This document shows positions 47,401 through 59,600 of a stretch of DNA of 64,000 nt, one piece after another; position 1 is the stretch's first letter, and each line of letters starts with the position of its first letter. The notes under the pieces are model-generated. The model made no database searches. It saw only the letters and a list, made by a program, of their open reading frames with translations, and was not told the origin of the DNA. Position numbers and translations under genes: made by a program. Origin of the DNA: Caenorhabditis elegans (Eukaryota; Nematoda; Chromadorea; Rhabditida; Rhabditidae); NCBI RefSeq assembly GCF_000002985.6, contig NC_003283.11, positions 20,213,501-20,277,500 on the forward strand. Direction: 5' to 3'.

Positions 47401-50400
47401 GTATACCTACAGTACTCCTACAGTACTACTACAGTACCTTGACATTATCCCTCACCAACTCTTAACCCAATATCTCTTCCAACTACAGAAAAGAGAGTTG
47501 AAACATCTAAGATCAAACTACAAACTACAAACGGACGGAAGGACACGCGCTTTATATATAGTTTACGTATATTGGTAGTTTATCTCATTTAATTTCGTCG
47601 ATTAAAGTACATTTAAAGCCGATAGGTAACCAAAAATCATCGAAATTGGTTATCTATCGGTTTTAAATGTACCTTAATCGACGACATTAAATTAGATATT
47701 AATTACCAATATATGTAATAAAGGATGATAATTCCAAAAAAGCCAACTACGGACGGATGTGACATGGAAAATGGGAAAAATTCGTGATTTTAGCCAAAAT
47801 CAGTGCAATTTTTTCAAAATTTTGAACCGCCATAAAAAATTTTTGAAAAATTTTTGAGCAGTTTCATTACGAAATTCGTTCATTTGAGCTTATTTTGGGT
47901 CTATAAGTTCAAAATCGTCCGAACCGTTAGTCCTCCTTTAAAAAGTATTTCTCATACCGAAAAAATCGAAAAAAAAGCCTCGTTTTTTGAAAATTTTAAA
48001 AATTTCAATCTTTACGAATATCGTTCACAAAAAAATTAGCTAGGTATTCTTCTTTAAAAGCGAGAATTTTCGATATTTTGACATTTTCCTGAAAAAACTG
48101 AAAATTTTTTAGATTTCCGCTGAAAAATGCAACGAAACTATCTGTAAAAAGGCATTTTTCTGAATAAAACACCGAACAATCGGGGGAATTTTTTTTAAAA
48201 CAATAATTTTCTATTTTTTCGGCATTTTAAGTGGAAAAATTGAAAATGTTAGATTTCTTCTGAAAAATCGACAAATTTACAACAATTTTTGATTTTCAAA
48301 TAAAAATTGATTTTTTTGAATAAAATACCAAAAAAACAAAAAAAATCTATTTTTCTGAAGACTGTAGTGATTTTTTTGTTTTTTATTGGTATTTCATTCA
48401 AAAAAAATCAATTTTTATTTGAAAATCAAAAAATGTTGTAAAATTTGTCGATTTTTCAGAAGAAATCTAACATTTTCAGTTTTTCCACTTAAAATGCCGA
48501 AAAAAATAGAAAATTATTGTTTCACAAAAAAACATTTTCCCCGATTTTTCGGTGTTTTATTCAGAAAAATGCCTTTTTACGAATAAATTCGTTCCATTTT
48601 CCAGAGGAAATCCAAAAAAAAATTTCAGTTTTTTCAGGAAAATGTCAAAATATCGAAAATTCTCGCCTTTAAAGAAGAATACCTGGCTAATTTTTTGTGA
48701 GCGATTTTCGTAAAAATTGGAATTTTTGAAACTTTCAAAAATCTAGGCGTTTTTTTTCGATTTTTTCGGTATGAGAAATTACTTTTTTTTTGAAAATCGA
48801 AAAAAAAATCTTCACTTTTATCAAAAAAAAAAGTACCAAAAAATAATGATTAAAAATTCGATAAAGAAATAAATTTTTCTGTGCTTTTTCTGAAAAATCT
48901 TTTTTTTCCCCCTGTAAAATTGTAAAATATTGATTTTTCACCGGGGAAAATCGATCATTTTTCCCCATTTTTTACAACAAAAAAAGGGCCCGTACAGTTT
49001 TGAATACATCTCTGAGTAAAAGTGTATTCTGTGCCCATTTCAACGAATCCTTCCAGTGCAATAGTTTAACTTTCTCCGAATCCGATTCTCTATAGGAATA
49101 TGTATATTTCTTGTCTTTAGGATCCCGAAAGAGACCATTTCCGCTTTGAATATCGTCCTGTACAATACTGACGGCGAGCATCGACCGTCGAGCCAAATCT
49201 TTGGGCACCGAAACTTCGATAATCGACAAATTTTCCATATTATTGCTTAGAGATCGTCGGGAAATGTCGAAAATCGCCGGAGTATCGTATTTCCAGCCGA
49301 AAATGTGATAGGATAGGTCTCCGCAAATGTAGTCGCCGACTTTTCGTACTCGCCAGATTTCACGCATTTCTCGGAGTTCTCTGACAAAAAATTATATTAA
49401 AATACTCTGAAATTGAGTCAAAAAGTTAATTTTTCGGAAGTTTAAACCTTAAAAATGGCGAAAATTTGTAGTTTGTAGCTTAGCAGCGCCCAAAACTAAA
49501 TTAGCAGCGCCCAAAAACTTGTAGTTTGTAGTTTTAGCAGCGCCACACGGCCTCCAGAATTCGCTGGAATTCGTTTCGCGGGGACAGCAGTTTTTTGCTA
49601 TTTTTGGTTTCTATGAAAATTATTTTAAATTTTTGATTCATAATATTCTTAAGAAGTATCATCCGAATTGAAAATGTGTAAAATTATGAAATTTGACCGA
49701 AAACTGAAAGTTTTACAGAAGGAAGCCACTACAGTTGTTAAAAAAATGTATCAGGATCGCCATTTTTGCGATTTATGCGTCGTAAAATATGTCATTTTGT
49801 AGAGAATTAACAGTTTTATAAGAATTTTCGTTTGAAAATTTAAAATAGTTTTTATTAAAAACTTTAAAATTGAAGAAATGAAAAGATTTTAACGTAAAAT
49901 TGTTGATTTTTTGAATATTTTTTTATTAGAAATTAAAGAATTAAAATTTCAAAACGAAAATTCTTATAAAACTTTTAATTCTCTACAAAATGACATATTT
50001 TACGACGCATAAATCGCAAAAATGGCGATCCTGATACATTTTTTTAACAACTGTAGTGGCTTCCTTCTGTAAAACTTTCAGATTTCGGTCAAATTTCATA
50101 ATTTTACACATTTTCAATTCGGATGATACTTCTTAAGAATATTATAATACAAAAAATCAAAAATATTTCCTATAGAAGCCAAAAATAGCAAAAAACTGCT
50201 GTCCCCGCGAAACGAATTCCCGCGAATTCTGGAGTTCGTGAGGTGCCGCGCGAGCGCGCTCTAATAATTATGAACACTCCAGGAGGCCGTGCGCCAAACC
50301 ATTTTCTTGAGAAAAATCCAATTAAATTGCCGTTTTTAGACTTTTTTCGCCAAATTTATTAGTTAGGAAAATTCATTAAGATGCCATTTTTGCAGTAGTG

Positions 50401-53400
50401 TTAGCAGCGCCCAAAATCTTGTAGTTTGTAGTTTAGCAGCGCCCAAAAACTTGTAGTTTGTAGTTTTAGCAGCGCCCAAAAACTTGTAGTTTGTAGTTTA
50501 GCAGCGCCCAAAAACTTGTAGTTTGTAGTTTTAGCAGCGCCCAAAAACTTGTAGTTTGTAGTTTAGCAGCGCCCAAAACTTGTAGTTTGTAGTTTTAGCA
50601 GCGCCCAAAAACTTGTAGTTTGTAGTTTAGCAGCGCCCAAAATTCAAAAACACGCTAAAATCCTCAATTTTCATCGATTTTCCTTCATTTTTTCGCTAAA
50701 ATATTCAAGATTGAGCGCAATTTCGTTGCTGAAAGCACCAAAAACCAAGTGGAACCTCAAAAAACCGCAATTTTCAACAAAAATCGCTAAAATTGATGAT
50801 TTTCCATGCGGATTTTGCAAAAAGCAGCGCAATTTTCCAAAAAAAAAAAGTGTTTTTTTTAAACGATTTTGATTTTCAAGCATTTTTTGCTCAAATTTAC
50901 AAGATTTAGCCTGAAAACATGTGGAAACACAATTTTTCATGGAAAAGCTGCAAAATTTTCAGCTTTTCCGTAATTTTCAATCGATTTTCTCCAATTTTCC
51001 ACAGCTGTTCCATCATACTCACTCGAAGAACTTTGTTCTCTGTAAATGAGCCATATAATCGGCTGACAATCCCAAATTCGACGAGGCCCGCTGGCGCTGC
51101 TTCTGAGCCATATCGAGCACCTGAACCGCCTCCTGAAGAGCCCGCCGCTTCCAAATCCACTGAGTTCCTCGATTTGTGCTTATCGTCTCTGGAGTTGGCT
51201 CTTGGACGGTTATTGGATCCAATACTGTCAGTGCTTTCATGTAATCTGTGGATTTTGTAACGGAGATGACGTCGAGCAGGCTGTTCAGCTGATTTAGGGA
51301 TTCACTGCAATGAAAATTGGATTTTTTTTTTGGGCTTTTTCTCAGATTTTGAAGTTCGTTAAGCGAAAAATCTACAATTTACTGCGTATTTCAGTGTAAA
51401 ATTCAACTTTTTTAATCAAAAATTGATGAAAAATATCATGAAAAATGGCGAAAATGTAGTTTTTCAGCAAATTTTTGTTATTTTTTTTGTTGTAAAAACC
51501 TGATAAAACCGCATTTTTCTAGCATTTTCATCAAATTTTGTGAAAAACATTTTAGATTTCGATTTTCGCATTAAAAATCAATGTTTTTATAGGTTTTAAA
51601 CCAAAAATACGAGAAAATTCAAATTAGCAGCGCCCAAAACTTGTAGTTTGTAGTGTAGCAGCGCCCAAAATTGAATTAGCAGCGCCCAAAACTTGTAGTT
51701 TGTAGTCTAGCAGCGCCCAAAATTGAATTAGCAGCGCCTAAATCTTGTAGTTTGTAGTCTAAGCAGAGCCCAAAATTGAATTAGCAGCGCCCAAAATTGT
51801 AGTTTATAGTCTAAGCAGAGCCCAAAACTTGTAGTTTGTAGTCTAAGCAGAGCCCAAAATTGAATTAGCAGCGCCCAAAATTGTAGTTTATAGTCTAAGC
51901 AGAGCCCAAAATTGAATTAGCAGCGCCTAAATCTTGTAGTTTGTAGTCTAAGCAGAGCCCAAAATTGAATTAGCAGCGCCCAAAATTGTAGTTTATAGTC
52001 TAAGCAGAGCCCAAAATTGAATTAGCAGCGCGCAAAATTGTAGTTTGTAGTCTAAGCAGCGCCCAAAATTCAGTTAGCAGCGCCCAAAACTTGTAGTTTG
52101 TAGTCTAAGCAGCGCCTAAAATTGAATTAGCAGCGCCCAAAACTTGTAGTTTGTAGTCTAAACAGCGCCCAAAATTGAAGTAGCAGCGCCCAAAACTTGT
52201 AGTTTGTAGTCTAGCAGCACCCAAAATTGTAGTTTGTAGTCTAAGCAGCGCCCAAAATTCAGTTAGCAGCGCCCAAAACTTGTAGTTTGTAGTCTAAGCA
52301 GCGCCTAAAATTGAATTAGCAGCGCCCAAAACTTGTAGTTTGTAGTCTAAACAGCGCCCAAAATTGAAGTAGCAGCGCCCAAAACTTGTAGTTTGTAGTC
52401 TAGCAGCACCCAAAATTGTAGTTTGTAGTCTAAGCAGCGCCCAAAACTTGTAGTTTGTAGTCTAAGCAGCGCCCAAAATTGAATTAGCAGCGCCCAAAAT
52501 TGTAGTTTATAGTCTAAGCAGCGCCCAAAAACATGTAGTTTGTAGTGTTAGCAGCGCCCAAAAAAGATTTTCACATAAATTTCGTCATTTTTTCTGTTTT
52601 TTGTCTAGAAAATTAGCTAATATCCCATTTTTAAGCTAAAAACTCCAAGAAAATGGCTTTTTTCGAGTGATAATTAGATTTTTTGCCGATTTTTCTACTT
52701 TTTCTTGCTCAAAAAAACCGGCTTTTCACTCTCTAAATAATCAATAAAATGTAGATTTTGCGTGTTTCAGAGCTTCAGAGCTTCAACATACTGCAGATAT
52801 TTAGCTACAGAGCTCCACGGACCGGCTTCTGGGGTGACGAGCTCTTCGTTTAGGCCTCCTTTGGCGACGTTCTGGAAAAAGTTGGAATTTTTTTTATTTT
52901 TTTCTTTTTTTTTTTTGTTTGTTTTTCCATTTTTCTCTCAAAAAACCCCAAAAATTGACCGATTTTAAATGAAAAAACCGGAATTTTGCCTAGTTTCATC
53001 AAAAAATGTACGAATTTCTCCGCAAAAAATCGCAAAAATTGATAAAAACGTCGTTTTATGGCGAAAAATAAAGTATTTTTCAATATTCCCTGAAAAAATT
53101 GAAAATTTGTCGATTTTTTTTCGAAATTATACGATTTTCTCCAAAAAAAAACTTCAAATTATCAGCTTTTAACATAAAAACGGGAATTTTGGCCGGTTTT
53201 TATCAGAAAAGGTACGATTTTCTTTGCAAAAAACCTCAAATTACAGATTTTTTTACGAAAAAATCGGAATTTTTCGACTTTTTTGTTTTGAAAATCGATA
53301 ATTGATGGATTTTTCAATATTTTTTTCAAATTTTCCTGTGAAAAACTCGAAAATTTGTCGATTTTCTTTATTTAAAAGCCTGAAAATCGATGATTTTCTG

Positions 53401-53729
53401 ACTTTTTCCCGAAAATTATTCGATTTTTCTTGATTTTCGCCGGCTTCTACCTCATCATCGAGTTCATCTTCGGGATCAACCTTCGAATTTTCATAAGGCG
53501 ATTTTGTGCCCACTAGCTTCGTCCATTCCACCTTCCGAGCCAATTTTCCAACATGATCAGTGAACGTCTCGGGCTGCAGGTACCTCTCCACACCGTCAAA
53601 TCCGATTTCCTGGATTTTCCAGTCATCATTGGATTCCAGCACGAGATCCACTCCTAGTCGTTTTGTGAGATTCACAATGTCTTCGGATTCCGGCTCGATA
53701 GGCTCCACCACTTCATCGCCGTCTTCCAT
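38469..53729 (-). CDS. mdt-17: Mediator complex subunit 17
   Basis: Eight exons on the minus strand: 53451-53729, 52792-52871, 51023-51304, 48996-49380, 43835-44128, 42808-43025, 41372-41492 and 38469-38804; all phases match, 664 aa. The N-terminus is acidic (EPIEPESEDIVNLTKRLGV). The central part matches Med17: a LNQLNSLLDVISV helix (exons 2-3), then WRVRKVGDYICGDLSY (compare the KVGDxIxGDLSY block of animal Med17) and HWKDSLKWAQNTLLLRDVF (exon 4). Med17 is the head-module scaffold of Mediator and links activators to RNA polymerase II in the nucleus. The gene spans 15 kb, mostly because introns 2, 3, 4 and 7 are swollen with repeats and mobile elements. prmt-1 ends 372 bp upstream on the same strand. 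Confidence 0.9.
38900..41200. repeat. 206-bp satellite in mdt-17 intron 7
   Basis: Core array about 39100-40850: GAAAATTCAGCTACAATAAT recurs near 39170, 39376, 39499, 39705, 39912, 40119, 40324, 40530 and 40736, i.e. every ~206 bp apart from one shortened unit (123 bp). Copies are almost identical. Diverged single-word relatives (CAGTGAAAATTCGAATTTTT) extend on both sides. Confidence 0.9.
41570..42600. repeat. Direct duplication in mdt-17 intron 6
   Basis: About 200 bp starting CGAATTTTCATTCAATTTTT at 41571 recurs at 42394 (offset ~823 bp) with few changes. A following GCTTTGACATAGAAAAATGC block is also repeated. Confidence 0.75.
43026..43834. other. mdt-17 intron 5
   Basis: Low-complexity AT-rich intron; no element seen. 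Confidence 0.6.
44266..45138. mobile_element. GC-rich insertion in the mariner, solo-LTR-like
   Basis: About 870 bp of near-50% GC sequence, unlike anything else in the window, interrupting the mariner just after the transposase stop region. It starts TG and ends CA in either reading, which fits a solo LTR, but I find no clear target duplication. It contains a perfect-looking 50-bp tandem duplication (44822-44871 and 44872-44921, starting CAGCTTGTCC). Open frames here have no domain. Confidence 0.5.
45140..46041 (-). pseudogene. Mariner transposase, broken
   Basis: Starts at the ATG at 46041 with the N-terminal helix-turn-helix region (LLYEFLxG-like VFLYEFLQGRKCNEARRN). The frame is lost near 45830, resumes with the TGDEKWV block that carries the first catalytic Asp (near 45590), then LLDNARPHTA with the second Asp (near 45310). 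The C-terminal LPLRWQEVIDINGKYI lies in yet another frame at about 45140-45190. The region with the third acidic residue is damaged or missing. No intact enzyme is encoded. Confidence 0.85.
46197..47936. mobile_element. Foldback element flanked by TTTAAA, with internal satellite
   Basis: The ends GGAGGACTAACGGTTCGGAC and complement are flanked by TTTAAA on both sides (46191-46196 and 47937-47942), which looks like a target duplication. The outer arms (46197-46430 and about 47700-47936) match the element at 37475-38397. The middle holds a tandem array and a smaller internal inverted repeat (47600-47690). Confidence 0.85.
46620..47490. repeat. ~123-bp satellite inside the foldback element
   Basis: About seven copies rich in CTACAGTAC words, each with TACCTTGACATTATCCCCCA and AATACCTCTTCTGTAGACAA. 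CTTCTGT recurs near 46861, 46984, 47109, 47231 and 47353. Confidence 0.85.
47943..48785. repeat. Long inverted repeat in mdt-17 intron 4
   Basis: Arms 47943-48347 and 48369-48785 are complementary: AATTTCTCATACCGAAAAAA-type ends, then TCTTCTTTAAAAGCGAGAAT. The loop is ~20 bp. It directly abuts the TTTAAA-flanked element. Confidence 0.8.
49465..49545 (-). repeat. GGGCGCTGCT units left of the palindrome in mdt-17 intron 3
   Basis: Three units reading GGGCGCTGCT on the minus strand; the last is cut by the insertion of the element at 49546. Confidence 0.8.
49546..50291. mobile_element. Foldback element with CGCCA target duplication
   Basis: A 746-bp palindrome with ends CACGGCCTCC and GGAGGCCGTG. 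It is flanked by CGCCA on the left (49541-49545) and right (50292-50296). Mirrored internal blocks include AGAAGGAAGCCACTACAGTT. A related sequence without the insertion is present in cdkr-3 intron 1 (near 57360-57470), so the empty site can be read directly. The right arm has ~45 extra bases (CGTGAGGTGCCGCGCGAGCG region). Confidence 0.88.
50399..50641 (-). repeat. GGGCGCTGCT array in mdt-17 intron 3
   Basis: Eight units, alternating tails TTTTAG and TTTAG, reading GGGCGCTGCT on the minus strand. Confidence 0.88.
51624..52562 (-). repeat. GGGCGCTGCT array in mdt-17 intron 2
   Basis: About 940 bp. Variants GGGCTCTGCTT (plus reading AAGCAGAGCCC) and GGGTGCTGCT occur as blocks, and a ~170-bp higher-order segment (52040-52210, 52230-52400) is repeated, showing local amplification. 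Confidence 0.9.
52872..53450. other. mdt-17 intron 1
   Basis: Low-complexity AT-rich intron with GGAATTTTGCC/GGAATTTTGGCC-type imperfect repeats; no element seen. Confidence 0.55.
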
Positions 53730-53739
53730 TTTTTTTGTG

Positions 53740-53742
53740 CTA
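53740..53742 (-). other. Probable spliced-leader acceptor of mdt-17
   Basis: AAGTTTAG on the minus strand, 10 bases before the ATG at 53729. Confidence 0.4.
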
Positions 53743-54100
53743 AACTTTTTTAAAAATAATTTTTCGGTTTTTCTTTTGGCGCTGCTCACTATTGATTGAA
53801 TATTAAAAATATATCTAAAGGCTGCGTAACCTATAAATTATAAAATCGCTTAAAAATTGCAAAAAACTTGAATTTTGGCAGATTTTTTTTTATGGAAAAA
53901 GGTCAACAAATGGAGTACCGAGCAGAGTGAGCGTGCGCGCGGATAGAGGAGGTGCGCGACAACAACCCGCATCGAGGTATATACAATCGAGTATCTGCGG
54001 AAATCGGGAGGTTTCGGGGGGAACAACGGGGGATCAACAAAGTGTAAAAATTGGGGGCAAAAAAGTGTGAGAAAAAAGACGAAAAAAAAAACAGCAAAAA
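53743..54100 (-). promoter_or_regulatory. prmt-1/mdt-17 spacer, possible promoter
   Basis: The 372-bp gap holds a GC-rich block at 53915-54045 with alternating purine/pyrimidine (GTGCGCGCGG), ACCTCGATGCGGG and TATATAC words on the minus strand. The spacing would allow an operon, but the block looks like an independent promoter for mdt-17. Confidence 0.35.
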
Positions 54101-56603
<2,503 letters not shown>

Positions 56604-56606
56604 CAG
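56604..56606 (+). other. Probable spliced-leader acceptor of cdkr-3
   Basis: AATTTTTCAG, ten bases before the ATG at 56617. Confidence 0.55.
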
Positions 56607-56616
56607 ATAAAAAATC

Positions 56617-59600
56617 ATGTCAGACGACTTGCCAATCGATATTCACAGCAGTAAATTGCTTGGTAACTCGTTATCCATTAATTTTAACCCAAAAAACACC
56701 GCAAAAACTTTAGATTGGCTGGTTTCCCGTCGTCATTGCAACAAAGATTGGCAAAAAAGCGTGGTGGCGATTCGAGAAAAGATCAAACATGCCATTTTGG
56801 ACATGCCGGAGTCGCCGAAAATCGTGGAGCTGCTGCAAGGAGCGTGTTAGTTGGTTTTTTGCCCAAAAAAGACCAAAAAATTGTTAAAAAACTACAAAAA
56901 GGCTCGACTACCAAGTTTTTTTTGCAAAAAATCTGATTAAAAAAAATAGTTTTTCACCAAAAACAGTCAGAAAAACGAATAAAATCTCTCTTGTCCGCAG
57001 GAGGCTTAGGCTCACCCTTGAACCAAACGGACAACCTTTACCTTTACTTTTTAAATTTACGGAAAAATGCAAAAAATTCAATAACAGTCCCATTAACAGC
57101 TCGAAATCCGGATTAGCAGCGCCCAAATCTTGTAGTTTGTAGTTTTAGCAGCGCCCAAAATTGAATTAGCAGCGCCCAAATCTTGTAGTTTGTAGTTTTA
57201 GCAGCGCCCAAAATTGAATTAGCAGCGCCCAAAACTTGTAGTTTGTAGTCTTAGCAGCGCCCAAAATTGAATTAGCAGCGCCCAAATCTTGTAGTTTGTA
57301 GTTTTAGCAGCGCCCAAAATTGAATTAGCAGCGCCCAAAACTTGTAGTTTGTAATGTTAGCAGCGCCAAACCATTTTTTTGAGAAAAATCCAATTAAATT
57401 ACAGTTTTTAGTCGTTTTTCGCCAAATTTAGCGAGAAAAATCATTAAAATAGAAAAAATAATAAATTTTTCTGTCAAAAAAGCCGTAATTATTCAATTTT
57501 TAATCTAAAAATTGCCAAAAATTCAGTTTTTCACCCAAAAAAGTCAGAAAAACATATAAAATTGTGATTTTTGCGGTGAAAACCGACTATAATTTAGTTT
57601 TCGTGCCGAAATTTACGAAAAAAATGCAGAAATTTCGATAAAATTCCCATTAACAGCTCGAAATCTGGATTAGCAGCGCCCAAAACTTGTAGTTTATAGT
57701 GTTAGCAGCGCCCAAAATTGAATTAGCAGCGCCAAACTTTTTTTCTGCAAAAACCTGATAAAATAACATTTTTTTGAATTATTTTTCGCCAAATTTAGTT
57801 AGGAAAATGCATTACAATGCTATTTTTGCCGTAAAAATCTTCAAAAAATCGATTTTTATTCAATTTTTAATTTAAAAATTGCCAAAAATTCAGTTTTGCA
57901 CCAAAAACAGTCAGAAAAACATATAAAATTGTGATTTTTGCGGCGAAAACCGACTATAATTTAGTTTTCGTGCCGAAATTTACGAAAAAAATGCAGAAAT
58001 TTCGATAAAATTCCCATTAACAGCTCGAAATCCGGATTAGCAGCGCCCAAAACTTGTAGTTTGTAGTGTTAGCAGCGCCCAAAATTGAATTAGCAGCGCC
58101 CAAAACTTGTAGTTTGTAGTGTTAGCAGCGCCCCAAATTGAATTAGCAGCGCCAAACTTTTTTTCTGCAAAAACCTGATAAAATAACATTTTTTAAAATT
58201 ATTTTTCGCCAAATTTAGTTAGAAAAATGCATTACAATGCTATTTTTGCCGTAAAAATCTTCAAAAAATCGATTTTTATTCAATTTATTTTTTTTTGACC
58301 TGAAAATTGCCAAAAATTCAGTTTTTAAGCTAAAAACTCGATTTTTTTTCCAGATATCAACTATTTCCACTGCTGCCAAATCATCGAAATCCTGCGCGAC
58401 ACGGAAAAAGACACGAAAAACTTTCTGGGCTTCTACTCCTCCCAGCGTATGAAGGACTGGCAGGAAATCGAGGGAATGTACAAAAAAGACAATGTCTACC
58501 TGGCAGAAGCGGCCCAAATTCTCCAGCGACTGGCCCAATACGAGATTCCGGCCTTGCGGAAACAAATCTCCAAGATGGATCAATCCGTGACAGATGCAAT
58601 CAGGAAACACTCAGAATACGGGAAACAAGCCGAAGATGGCCGGAAACAATTCGAGAAGGAAATCTCCAGAATGCAGTTGAAAGGTGTTCATTTGCGAAAA
58701 GAACTGCTCGAACTCGCCGCAGATCTCCCCGCGTTCTACGAGAAAATCACCGCGGAAATCCGGAAAATCTCCGCGGCCCGCGACTACTTTCAGGCCTTCC
58801 GGGACTATATGAGCCTGGGAGCTGCTCCAAAGGATGCTGCTCCGATTCTTCCAATAATCGGGTTAATTGGAGAGCGGGGGCTTGACGTGACGACTTATGA
58901 GTGGAAGTATAACCAGAAGCCGGATAAAGTGGAAAAACCGAATTTCGAGATGCTCCTGACCGCCGCTGAGGACTCGGATGAGATCGATTTCGGCGGCGGC
59001 GATGAAATTGACTTCGGAATTGCTGCAGAAGACGATGCGGTTATTGATTTTTCCGCAGTAGTCGACCTAGTAGCAGATGACACTGGAGCAGTCGGCGAGG
59101 CAATAGCTTCAGGCCAGGATGCTCTTCACCTTCTCGAGAACTCGGAAGCTCAAAAAGCTGTGAAGCACGAGCTCATCGAGCTTTTAGCCTTTCTCTCGAT
59201 GCGTTTGGACGATGAAACTCGAGAAACGACGGCCGATGTTCTGATCCGTGGAGCCGAAAAACGTCCCGATGGCGTGGCAGCCGTTACGGAGAAGCGCCTG
59301 AAGACGTGGATTACGGAAGTGGAGGGGATTTTGAAGGAGCTGGAGAATCCGCAGAAAGTGCACTTGTTCAAGATTCGTGGATCTCCGCAGTGCGTTTGCA
59401 ATTTCAAGTGGTTTCGGGAGGAAAACCAACTGAAAATATGACATTTTATTATGATTATGATTAAAAATCGCCTTTTCACTGCAGAAAAACTCCGAAAAAT
59501 CACTAAATTCGACCAAAATTCGATAAAACTGCCGGAAAAAGTTTTGGCGCTGCTAAACTACAAACTACAAGATTTGGGCGCTGCTAAATCGATTTTGGGC

